A DNA stretch of 64,000 nucleotides. It comes from Caprella mutica (Eukaryota; Arthropoda; Malacostraca; Amphipoda; Caprellidae). This document shows, piece by piece, positions 51,328 through 59,551 of this stretch (position 1 is its first letter; each line of letters opens with the position of its first letter). Below the pieces are notes generated by a model. It was given only the letters and a program-made list of their open reading frames with translations, did no database searches and had not been told where the DNA came from. The translations under genes and the position numbers were made by a program. The DNA lies in assembly GCA_947561585.1 (NCBI GenBank), contig CANNZV010000919.1, forward strand, positions 151,906 to 215,905, in the 5' to 3' direction.

Positions 51328-52101
51328 TCAAAAATCACGTGGTTTCTTATTCAAAAAAGGATAGACAATTTTAGCTAAATATAAACCTTGTGGTGGTGCA
51401 GAAGTATGAAAGCGTACGCGTTCGCCAGTAGTCAGTGCATCTTCTAAAGCTGCTAGGCTTAATTTTCCTGTTCCAATATCCAATAAACGTGCAACTAACA
51501 AACGTACCATTCCCCGTAAAAAGCGATTAGCTGTAAAGGTAAATTGGAGTTGTTCACCTCCTTTTAGAATATCTAAAGCCATGTTTTCAAAAACACAAAT
51601 GGTGGACGGATGCGCATCGGGCGTGAGGCACATAGAGCGAAAATCGTCTTGTACTTGCAAGCGTTTCATGGCAATTTGTATTTTATCAATGTCTAATTTT
51701 TCGGTAGGATACCAAGTGCTGCCTTCTTCTAGAAACGGATTTTTGCTTTGATGCAGACGATATTCATAAGTTCGGCTGCGCGCATCTAATTGGGCATTGG
51801 CATTGGGCGGCACGTCTATTAAATCAAAAATAGCGATGTCTTTTGGCAGCATTTTATTGAGGCGAAAAACTAGGTCAAAATCGATTTCTTTATCTTTTTC
51901 AAAATGCGCAAAAAACTGGCTAGCATGCACGCCAGCATCCGTACGACCACAGGGATGTAATTTTTTCGGACGATGTAAAAGCGCGCTTAAACAAGATTCT
52001 ATTTCGCCTTGTACACTGCTCCCTGTTTGCTGTTGTTGCCAACCGTTATAGTGGGTACCTTTATAGGCGAGGTGAAGAAAATAACGTGGTTTCTTTGCCA
52101 T
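51328..52101 (-). CDS. truA: tRNA pseudouridine(38-40) synthase TruA
   Basis: 257 aa. It isomerises uridines 38-40 of tRNA. YFLHLAYKGTHYNGWQQQ at the start, the catalytic Asp in CGRTDAGVHASQFFAHF, the conserved tyrosine region RSRTYEYRL, and FTANRFLRGMVRLLVARLLDIG near the C-terminus. A DUF1294 gene lies 50 bp upstream on the same strand. Confidence 0.97.
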   Translation of the reverse strand: MAKKPRYFLHLAYKGTHYNGWQQQQTGSSVQGEIESCLSALLHRPKKLHPCGRTDAGVHASQFFAHFEKDKEIDFDLVFRLNKMLPKDIAIFDLIDVPPNANAQLDARSRTYEYRLHQSKNPFLEEGSTWYPTEKLDIDKIQIAMKRLQVQDDFRSMCLTPDAHPSTICVFENMALDILKGGEQLQFTFTANRFLRGMVRLLVARLLDIGTGKLSLAALEDALTTGERVRFHTSAPPQGLYLAKIVYPFLNKKPRDF

Positions 52102-52150
52102 GTATATGGTGATTGATGGGCGAGTCTGCTTAGGAACGTTTGATTAAATT

Positions 52151-52513
52151 CTATTGAAAATAGGCCACCATTTCGCCCAGAATAGAGGTATCAAAAACAA
52201 AATCTATTCCGTGGTCTTCCTCCAATTCTTCCTTACCAAGACGATAAAGTAGTACATTAATAAAGCCTAAAAAAGGCACGCCTAATTTGAAATAAGCCTT
52301 GCGTGTTTTGTGCCGCAGCAATAGCATTCCTGCATAAATACCGATAAATCCCATTAACAAAGCATTCATTAACAGGGTCACTTCTGGCACACGTCCCTTG
52401 CCTGTTTGGGATTGATTATTGACCGCAGTTTGCTTGTCTCGATACATCAAAACAAAGGTGCGAATATTCAGCAAAACCAATAATAATAAGCCATAAAATA
52501 GATTGATTTCCAT
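52151..52513 (-). CDS. DUF1294 membrane protein
   Basis: 120 aa with three or four hydrophobic segments. The DUF1294 pattern is present: YRDKQTAVNNQ, RVPEVTLLMNALLMGFIGIYAGMLLLRHKTRKAYFKLGVPF split over helices. Function unknown for the family. Upstream of truA by 49 bp on the same strand, probably one operon. Confidence 0.88.
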   Translation of the reverse strand: MEINLFYGLLLLVLLNIRTFVLMYRDKQTAVNNQSQTGKGRVPEVTLLMNALLMGFIGIYAGMLLLRHKTRKAYFKLGVPFLGFINVLLYRLGKEELEEDHGIDFVFDTSILGEMVAYFQ

Positions 52514-52567
52514 GGTGGTAAAGGTAAGTAATAAATTAGGAAGTTTGTAGAAAATAAGCTACCTAAC

Positions 52568-52862
52568 CAGCGATTCTCGGTTTAAGTAAATGTCGGGTGG
52601 TGTTACCCGTTTTTTACGAAAGAGTAGGAAGTAAATCAATACCAGTTCTTATTGTTAAGTACCCGGACACATTTATTCGTGGAATTTTAGGGCTAAGATT
52701 TTTTCGATAGTTTTTCTTAAAAAATCCTTGCATAGCCTAGGTTACGGACTTATTTTTTGGAGGAAATAGGCGGAAAAAGATGTTTTCAAATTACCGAAAT
52801 AATTGAGGTGTGCTACTTAATGACTGCTAACACCACTTTTCTACTTAAACCCAGAATTGCTG
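52568..52862. repeat. 143-bp-type palindromic unit split by a 158-bp element
   Basis: Left part CAGCGATTCTCGGTTTAAG... and GGTGGTGTTACCCG; right part ...GCTAACACCAC...CTTAAACCCAGAATTGCTG. Together they equal one unit of the array at 30601-31048, except that 158 bp plus TTAA have been inserted between 52656 and 52820. Confidence 0.85.
52659..52816 (+). repeat. 158-bp hairpin element, chimeric arms (A left, B right)
   Basis: 158 bp flanked by TTAA on both sides. The left half (GTACCCGGACACATTTATTC...) equals that of the copy at 63584; the right half (ACCGAAATAATTGAGGTGTG...) equals that of the copy at 62012. The core TGCATAGCCTAGGTTACGGA starts at +70. Its own arms therefore do not pair. Confidence 0.88.
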
Positions 52863-52955
52863 CTACCTAACTCATCAGTTGTCCTTCAGGTTTATCAGTA
52901 AGCTATCCTAAAAAATGATGCCCCATAGGAACGATACCAATAGCTAGTCCAATAG

Positions 52956-54380
52956 CTAGTCCAATAGCGACACTTTTTCTCTATTCGTGCCCTTTGCCCG
53001 ATTAAAATCCACTAGACGTTTCAATTGGTCTTCCAATAAGCCTTTGGTTTCTTCAAAATAAGCCTCCCAGTCATCAATGCTACTAATGGTCTGATAAGAA
53101 GGCGTGGCTTGTAGTTCTTCTAGTTTAGCTAACCAATCGTTCAGCTTTTGAGTAAGCGTACCGACGGTACTTTCTAGTTTTTTGAGTTCGGTAATGCCCT
53201 CCGATTTGCTCAACATAATGCCCGTTTTCAGTTGTTCATTTAGCTCGCGCAAACGTTCCAAATCATTGGCTTTATAAGCCTGATTAAGTTCTACGAACAA
53301 AGCCTCCGCTTCTTCTGCCATTTCTTCCACTACCCTATCTGGGTGGCATTTAAGAGATGTTTTTCGGTATAATTTCTTGAGTTCTTTCTGTTCAGCAGGG
53401 GTCAATGCAGCGACCTTCTGTTTTTTAGCTTCTATGTGCGACTTTGTATAATCCTCGTAGTCTTTTTTTGCTTCCTCGTAGTCGGCTTGTTTTCCAGCAT
53501 TTTGTTGCGCTTCCATAGCTGCTTTCACTTTGCTTTGCATCAATATTTTCTGCAATAAATCGCCCAATTTTTCGGTATGTACTTTGCTGAATTGATGTAG
53601 CGTTTTTTGCGTTTCACTAAATTCATTACTCACCTCCGAAATCTCTTCTTCTAGGCGTTGTATTTCACGACGCAAAATATCAATAGGTGGGTCAATACAA
53701 GCCCTCAATGCTTGATGATAATCCAAGAAAGTTTGTATCAAAACGTGGGCGGTCGCATAATTTTCTGCGATTAAAGCATCCTGTATTTGTTGGACATTTT
53801 TATCGGGAGGAAAATTTTCTAACTCTTTCAAGCGCAGATGAATAAACTCCGTATCATCCATATTCAGTAGAACTTTCAGTATATCTAACTTTTTTAGTAA
53901 AGCGGTCAAAACGGTAGTAGGACGCGTTTCTCCTTCCGGCAATTGATGGATGACGGATAAAAAATCAAATTCTGCTGCAAAGCCTTTTGCTAAAGTCGGC
54001 ACATCTTCTGTGATGGTGAGTTTTGCTTCTTTGAGCCCCTTGGTTTGCCCCCAATTATAATTGCCTGTCAAGACTATTTTTTCATCTATCACCGCAAATT
54101 TATGGTCAATTAATTTTTCTCTAAATGCCACATCTAACCAAGTAATTTGTACGCCTTGTTGGGCTAATTGATTGTAGTTTGCTTCTTGGTCGGCATTGTT
54201 TTTATCTTTAATTAACAAGACTTGCACCATCACATTTTCGAGTGCTTTTTTTTGCAAAAGTCCAACTAATGCGCTGTCATTCAACCAACCGATAGCCAGT
54301 TGAATTTTATGTTTTCCTTTCGTTAAATATTTAACTAAAAGCGGTTTAATATCTTGTTGTTGTGTAGTTTGTTGTAGCAT
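52956..54380 (-). CDS. PLD-like domain / coiled-coil / J-domain fusion protein
   Basis: 474 aa from the ATG at 54380. The frame is open to 54497, but that part is the repeat at 54413-54499. N-terminal PLD-like domain (about 10-150): LIDHKFAVIDEKIVLTGNYNWG is the HKD-type motif, but the residue aligned with the first His of HxK is Asp, so activity is doubtful. A long coiled coil (about 230-340) follows, then a J domain (about 335-400) with KKLYRKTSLKCHPDRV and its HPD, then more coiled coil. J domains recruit Hsp70. The TPR gene upstream on the same strand may be its partner. I know of no characterised protein with this layout. Confidence 0.88.
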   Translation of the reverse strand: MLQQTTQQQDIKPLLVKYLTKGKHKIQLAIGWLNDSALVGLLQKKALENVMVQVLLIKDKNNADQEANYNQLAQQGVQITWLDVAFREKLIDHKFAVIDEKIVLTGNYNWGQTKGLKEAKLTITEDVPTLAKGFAAEFDFLSVIHQLPEGETRPTTVLTALLKKLDILKVLLNMDDTEFIHLRLKELENFPPDKNVQQIQDALIAENYATAHVLIQTFLDYHQALRACIDPPIDILRREIQRLEEEISEVSNEFSETQKTLHQFSKVHTEKLGDLLQKILMQSKVKAAMEAQQNAGKQADYEEAKKDYEDYTKSHIEAKKQKVAALTPAEQKELKKLYRKTSLKCHPDRVVEEMAEEAEALFVELNQAYKANDLERLRELNEQLKTGIMLSKSEGITELKKLESTVGTLTQKLNDWLAKLEELQATPSYQTISSIDDWEAYFEETKGLLEDQLKRLVDFNRAKGTNREKVSLLD

Positions 54381-54412
54381 GTATTTTTTTGTAAAAGTGG
54401 TACCTACTGGTT

Positions 54413-54499
54413 CTTTGACAATTTTTGCAAAAGTGATTTCTTTGTCACGCGGCGACTTTGAGGTCGTCGCGTGGACGTGAAATGCAAAAATTGTCAAAG
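54413..54499. repeat. CTTTGAC-ended hairpin element (87 bp)
   Basis: Perfect 17-bp ends CTTTGACAATTTTTGCA / TGCAAAAATTGTCAAAG. Inner stem GTCACGCGGCGAC / GTCGTCGCGTGGAC. It sits between the TPR gene and the PLD/J gene. Confidence 0.9.
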
Positions 54500-54511
54500 C
54501 CCCCTTAAACG

Positions 54512-55378
54512 TTATGAATGGCCAATAACCAGCACCAATTTATCTAAAGCTTCTTGCGCTGCAGGGTGTTCTAGTCGCAAAGCATTTCTTAGGTCATTAA
54601 AAGCCTCATTATAATTCATCAAATCTGCTTGTGCTACACCTCTATTATACCACGAATTGGCGGCAGTATCATTAAACTGAAGTACCATGGTATAATCAGC
54701 AATAGCGCCACGTAGATGTGCTAAATGATAGCGGGCTTCCCCGCGATTAGCATAAGCATTAATATAGTTAGGTTGGAGTTTTATGGTCTCCGTAAAATCG
54801 GCAATAGCGCCACGATAATCTTCCATATCAAACTTGGCATAGCCTCTATTATACCAAGCTTCTACATTTTCGGGTTCTAGGTTGATGGCATTCGTAAAAT
54901 CTTCTATTGCGCCCTCATAATTATCCAAATCATAGCGGGCATAACCTCTACAATAGTGAGCTTGAACATGATTTTTATCCAATCGTAATACGTTGGTAAA
55001 ATCGGCAATTGCTTTTGGATAATCCTTTAAGTCATAGTAAACAAAGCCTCTTTCGATATAGTTTTCTATTTCATTAGGAGCTAGCAAAATAGCTTCGCCA
55101 AAGTCGTCCAAAGCATCTGCAATATCACCTATTAGCATCCGTGCGATGCCACAATAACGATAGGCAATGGAATGATTAGGACTTATTTCGATGACCTTAT
55201 TGCAAGCATCAATCGCATCAGGATAACGCTCTTTAGCAATGTAGTCATTTGCTTTTTCCAACCAATAATTGGCATCCCTTTTCAGCAATTTATCCGTTAT
55301 TCCTAATTGTAGATTTGTAAAATTGACTAAGCCCTGCTGCCGTACGATGAGGCTTTTATTTTTATCAATTTTCTTCAT
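54512..55378 (-). CDS. TPR-repeat protein
   Basis: 288 aa, no signal peptide. About seven tetratricopeptide repeats (34 aa each, about residues 36-275) with repeated AIADFT/YxNRGxA patterns such as AHYCRGYARYDLDNYEGAIEDF. The whole protein is a TPR solenoid, a peptide-binding scaffold. It lies 131 bp upstream of the PLD/J-domain gene on the same strand, separated by an 87-bp hairpin. A chaperone-related role is inferred from that neighbour only. Confidence 0.9.
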   Translation of the reverse strand: MKKIDKNKSLIVRQQGLVNFTNLQLGITDKLLKRDANYWLEKANDYIAKERYPDAIDACNKVIEISPNHSIAYRYCGIARMLIGDIADALDDFGEAILLAPNEIENYIERGFVYYDLKDYPKAIADFTNVLRLDKNHVQAHYCRGYARYDLDNYEGAIEDFTNAINLEPENVEAWYNRGYAKFDMEDYRGAIADFTETIKLQPNYINAYANRGEARYHLAHLRGAIADYTMVLQFNDTAANSWYNRGVAQADLMNYNEAFNDLRNALRLEHPAAQEALDKLVLVIGHS

Positions 55379-56367
55379 TTTAATATTAGACTTTTTAATT
55401 CAAACATTAAACGCTCGTGCAATCCTCTGATTATTAGACCAAAATACATACCGAATAATTTAAGTATATAAAAATGTCATAAAAAAGTTTTCCCTAAAAG
55501 AGTTTCCTTTACTTCCGCTACTTGGACACTAGTAAAGGGTATTTAGTAACAAAGATATCTTTTTTCTTTAAAAAAAACACTCTTAAAAATTATATCACAT
55601 ACTATTATTAAAAATAATAAAAAAGAGTTTATTATTTTTCTTTATTTTATTTTTATTTACTTATGTTTGCCCCACTAATCTAGCTATATATAATATTTTT
55701 AGCCATTCTTTTCACTAAGTAAAACTAGTTCAATAAATTATTTTTACTAAAGGTTAAAGATTTTTTCTACAAACAAAACATCAGTATAGTAAGCAGTAGT
55801 ACAAGATAGCTACTTGTTTTTTTATTTTTATCCTATAAAAATAAAAATTTTTCCTAATATATTGTTACTTTAGATTAATTCTCAGTCTAAATAAAGTCAA
55901 CTTTGTTAGCTTTCTGAGAATTGCTATAATCTAGTTTACATGTTTTTCGAAAACAAATATCTTCTTGTCAAACCATTTAGGAATAGTTCAAAATAAATTG
56001 CCATTGTTGCACCATTCCTAGGCACTTTACTGCATTAAGAAAAGTTCAAAAATACTTTATGTCAAACGGGTGAATTTTAGTGTTTAGAATATGAATTAAC
56101 CATATTCTAATAGCCATTCCTGTGAGTAGTTAACTCCAAATAATCGACACTTTTAAGTCTTGAAAGAGGCGAAGGAATGGCGAGAAAGAGCCATTCTAAA
56201 ACGTTAGTCGATTATACTTATTCAGGAATGGTTCAAAAATAACTTTACACTTTACACTTTTGGCTGCTTATTTTTTTCTTTAAAATCAGCCTGCCCCTAG
56301 TGGTCAAAGTATTAAAGGCAGTCCATCCGATTTTTATCAAAATTACTAAACTAACATAAACTAACCA
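55379..56367. other. AT-rich intergenic region with inverted repeats
   Basis: No gene is supported in 989 bp. It contains long A/T runs (55560-55700). Near 55875-55925 are AATTCTCAGTCTAAATAAAG and CTTTCTGAGAATTGCT, which resemble ends of the 143-bp family. A large inverted repeat at about 56113-56231 has CCATTCCTG/CAGGAATGG outside and ATAATCGAC/GTCGATTAT inside. Confidence 0.6.
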
Positions 56368-59331
56368 ATGAATTTAGGAAAAGACAAATTTGTAGACCGA
56401 TTGAAGAAATCAATCGGTTTAAATCAAAAACAATCTGAAGAAGTTTATCAATTATTGCTGGACAATCGTTGGATGCCTTCTCGTGAGGTAATGAAAACGG
56501 TGGAAGTCGTCAAAGAAGTTCCTGTTGAAGTTTTGAAGACGGTAGAAGTAATTAAAGAAGTAGAAGTAATACGTGAAGTGCCTGTAGAGGTTTTTCGTGA
56601 CCGTGCAACTATTCAAGAAGTGCAAGTAACGAAAGAAGTTCCTGTGGAGGTAACTCGTGAGGTAAATGTATTTCAACCTATTAATGTAAATCGTGATGTA
56701 ATTGTAGAAACTACACGCGAAGTTACCAATATACAACAGGTTGAACTTACCCAAGAAGTGGCTATTCCTTTAACAACTGAAATTGAAGTATTCAAAGAAG
56801 TTTCAGTGGTGAAAGAAGTACCTGTAGAAATGATTCGCGAAGTAGAAGTCATCAAAGAAGTGACGGTGATTAAAGAGGTTACAGTGCCTGTTTATCGCGA
56901 CCGCGAAGTGATTAAGAAAGTGGAAGTGATTAAAGAAGTGCCGGTGGAAGTGATTAAAGAAGTGGAGGTTATCAAAGAGGTAGAAGTGATTAAGGAAGTG
57001 CCGGTGGAAGTGATTAAAGAAGTGGAGGTTATCAAAGAGGTTATCGTGCGCGAAGAAGTGCCGGTAGAAGTGATTAAGGAGATTGAGAAGATAAAAGAAG
57101 TAGTGGTAGTGAAAGAAATACCCGTACAGGTGATTAAGGAAGTACAGGTGATTAAGGAAGTAGAAGTGATTAAGGAAGTGCCTGTTGAAGTGATAGTAGA
57201 AGTCATAAAATTCAAAGAAATTGAAGTGGTCAGAGAGGTTGCGGTAGAGGTAGAGAAAATTATCCATAAAGTAGATGTGGTACGTGTGACGAAAGAATTG
57301 CCGACAATAATGACCGAGTCTATTGAGAAAGTGAAAGAGGTAGAAATGATACGTGAAGTCAGTGTACCAGTTGAAACGGTATTTGAGAAGGTGAAGGAGC
57401 TAGAGGTGTTCAAAGAAGTGCCAATTCCAGTTGAAAACCGTATCGAAACCGTGAAAGAAGTGGAAGTGGTGAAAGAAGTGCCAGTCGTGACGACGAATAC
57501 AAATGAGGTAATCAAAGAGGTGACTTTACGCGTAGAAGTACCAGTGGTATTGAACAAAACGGAGCAAGTAATCAAGGAAGTACACGTCACTAAGGAAGTA
57601 CCAGTAGTGGTAACGAATGAAGTAGAAGTGATTAAAGAGATTGAAGTTATACAGGAAGTACCAGTAGAGGTGACGAACAATGTGACACAATTCAAGGAGG
57701 TTGAAATCGTGAAAGAAGTAGCGGTAGCTGTCAAGGAAGAAGTGGAAGTTATCAAAACAGTATCTGTATTACAAGAAGTGCCCGTTACTTTGGTGAACAC
57801 TGTTGAAGTGATTAAAGAAGTGCAGGTGAACCGCGATGTGCCAGTAGCTATTACTAAAGAAGTTCAAGTAACGCGTGATGTTATCAAGGAAGTTCCGGTG
57901 GAAGTGATTAAGGAAGTAGAAGTGATTAAGGAAGTACCAGTAGAGGTAACGAAAGAAGTAGAGGTGATTAAAGAGGTGATTAAAGAAGTGGAAATCGTGA
58001 AAGAAGTTCCTGTTCAGGTCATCAAAGAAGTGGAAGTTATCAAGTATGTAGAAGTCATTAAAGAAGTACCAGTAGAAGTTATCAAAGAGGTACAAGTGAC
58101 GAAAGAAGGCGAAGAAATTAGCCGTCGTACCATCACTGACCGTCCGAACTTGAAAACGTACCGTACTGGTAACGAACGCATGATTAGAACGGGTAGAAAA
58201 TACACAGAAAGAGAATTGACAGAAACGAGTGCTCCAATAGAAGTACAAAAAAACAAAGAGGACGATTACTTGAAGTGTGCTGAATATGAAGGCAGAAATA
58301 TAAACGACAAAGTAAACAATGTTGCTTTATTCAAACACAATGACGGTCAATATTACTTCGCACTTTATAATGCTGACGGTAGCGTACGTTTACGTAGCGA
58401 AGGTTTCCGCACGGCTAATGAGCGTGACGAAGAATTGTCAGGTGTATTGAAATTTAAAGATGAACAGTCTTTATATTCAAGAATAGAGCGCGGCAATTAC
58501 TACATGGATGTATTGAAAGACAAGACAGGTCGTGAAGTAGGCAGAAGCTGTGCGAAGAAAGTTGCTCCTGTAGAAGCTGCTCCTGTAGAGGCTGCTCCTG
58601 TAGAGGCTGCTCCTGCACCAACAGCAGAAAAGGAAGATGATTACTTATCTACGAAAGAATACGCAGGCAGAAATGTAAACGATAAAGTAAATAATGTTGC
58701 TTTATTCAAGCACAATGACGGTCAGTACTATTTCGCACTTTATAATGCAGACGGTAGTGTACGCTTACGTAGTGAAGGCTTCCGCAAATCACAACAACGT
58801 GACCAAGAATTATCTGGCGTATTACGCTTACGTGATAAGCCAGAATTCTATACTAGAAAAGAAGTTGGACAATACTACATGGACATCTTGCATGACGAAA
58901 CAGGTCGTGAAGTAGGTAGAAGCCCATTGATGAAAATTGAAATAGCTACTGCAGCAGCAACTAATACTGGCGCAAAAGGCGAAAATGAAGTTTATATCGA
59001 TGAAACTTACGGTTTGAGTTCAGATAATTTGCAATTAGTAGAAGGTATTGGCCCAAAAATCAATGAATTGTTGAATAACGACGGCATTGTTACTTGGGCA
59101 CAATTAGCTAATGCTCCTGTAAGTAGATTACAAACTATCTTGGATAATGCTGGACCAAGGTTTAAAATGCACAATCCAGGAAGCTGGCCACAACAAGCAG
59201 TTTTCGCTGCTGCTGGTCAATGGAATGAATTGATTGGTTTCCAACAAGTATTAGATGGTGGAAAAGATAACAATAGTGATTTATCTGCCTCTAAATTGGA
59301 GAAAATTTTAGCGAAAAAAGGCAAAATCTAA
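56368..59331 (+). CDS. KEV-repeat fibrous protein with two DUF1508-like domains and C-terminal helix-hairpin-helix domain
   Basis: 987 aa. A short helical start (1-40) is followed by about 540 residues (43-579) built almost only from Val, Glu, Lys, Ile and Pro in the pattern VIKEVPVEVIKEVEVIKEV, with about 7- and 14-residue periods. Two DUF1508/YegP-like domains follow (about 630-730 and 753-855, YFALYNADGSVRLRSEGF), joined by an Ala/Pro/Glu linker. A C-terminal helix-hairpin-helix-like domain (about 880-965, LQLVEGIGPKINELLNN, MHNPGSWPQQ) is of the kind called flap-endonuclease-like (COG3743). There is no signal peptide. Function unknown; a stiff intracellular rod that may touch nucleic acid is an inference. 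It is followed by a strong terminator. Confidence 0.88.
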   Translation: MNLGKDKFVDRLKKSIGLNQKQSEEVYQLLLDNRWMPSREVMKTVEVVKEVPVEVLKTVEVIKEVEVIREVPVEVFRDRATIQEVQVTKEVPVEVTREVNVFQPINVNRDVIVETTREVTNIQQVELTQEVAIPLTTEIEVFKEVSVVKEVPVEMIREVEVIKEVTVIKEVTVPVYRDREVIKKVEVIKEVPVEVIKEVEVIKEVEVIKEVPVEVIKEVEVIKEVIVREEVPVEVIKEIEKIKEVVVVKEIPVQVIKEVQVIKEVEVIKEVPVEVIVEVIKFKEIEVVREVAVEVEKIIHKVDVVRVTKELPTIMTESIEKVKEVEMIREVSVPVETVFEKVKELEVFKEVPIPVENRIETVKEVEVVKEVPVVTTNTNEVIKEVTLRVEVPVVLNKTEQVIKEVHVTKEVPVVVTNEVEVIKEIEVIQEVPVEVTNNVTQFKEVEIVKEVAVAVKEEVEVIKTVSVLQEVPVTLVNTVEVIKEVQVNRDVPVAITKEVQVTRDVIKEVPVEVIKEVEVIKEVPVEVTKEVEVIKEVIKEVEIVKEVPVQVIKEVEVIKYVEVIKEVPVEVIKEVQVTKEGEEISRRTITDRPNLKTYRTGNERMIRTGRKYTERELTETSAPIEVQKNKEDDYLKCAEYEGRNINDKVNNVALFKHNDGQYYFALYNADGSVRLRSEGFRTANERDEELSGVLKFKDEQSLYSRIERGNYYMDVLKDKTGREVGRSCAKKVAPVEAAPVEAAPVEAAPAPTAEKEDDYLSTKEYAGRNVNDKVNNVALFKHNDGQYYFALYNADGSVRLRSEGFRKSQQRDQELSGVLRLRDKPEFYTRKEVGQYYMDILHDETGREVGRSPLMKIEIATAAATNTGAKGENEVYIDETYGLSSDNLQLVEGIGPKINELLNNDGIVTWAQLANAPVSRLQTILDNAGPRFKMHNPGSWPQQAVFAAAGQWNELIGFQQVLDGGKDNNSDLSASKLEKILAKKGKI

Positions 59332-59357
59332 GGATTAGCTTTCTAGCTTAAATTGAT

Positions 59358-59397
59358 AAAAAAGAGGGAACATGCCTTGGTGTGTTTCCTCTTTTTT
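59358..59397 (+). terminator. Terminator of the KEV-repeat gene
   Basis: AAAAAAGAGGGAACA / TGTGTTTCCTCTTTTTT hairpin with a T7 tail, 27 bp past the stop codon. Confidence 0.85.
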
Positions 59398-59494
59398 TGT
59401 GTTTTTTTTGAACCTCAAGCACGCTATTTTTAGCTTGCGTATTGAGTAAACATAAATTCACTTAATGTCAATTTATTCTGACACCATTCCTAAT

Positions 59495-59533
59495 GAAAAA
59501 AGCCGTGATAGTGATTACTATTACGGCTTTTTT
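59495..59533. terminator. Bidirectional terminator before penicillin acylase gene end
   Basis: AAAAAAGCCGTGATAGT / ACTATTACGGCTTTTTT, one mismatch, 5-nt loop, 19 bp from the stop of the converging gene. Confidence 0.85.
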
Positions 59534-59551
59534 ATGGCTCTTTGACTTCAG

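Noticed and set aside
54381..54497. 39-residue N-terminal extension of the PLD/J protein
   Set aside because: It is the translation of the 87-bp hairpin element and its flank; the ATG at 54380 begins the domain.
56452..58256. Long minus-strand open frames opposite the KEV-repeat gene (up to 302 codons)
   Set aside because: They are rich in Thr/Ser/Ile or Phe/Tyr/His only because they mirror the repetitive GAAGT codons; no start or family features.
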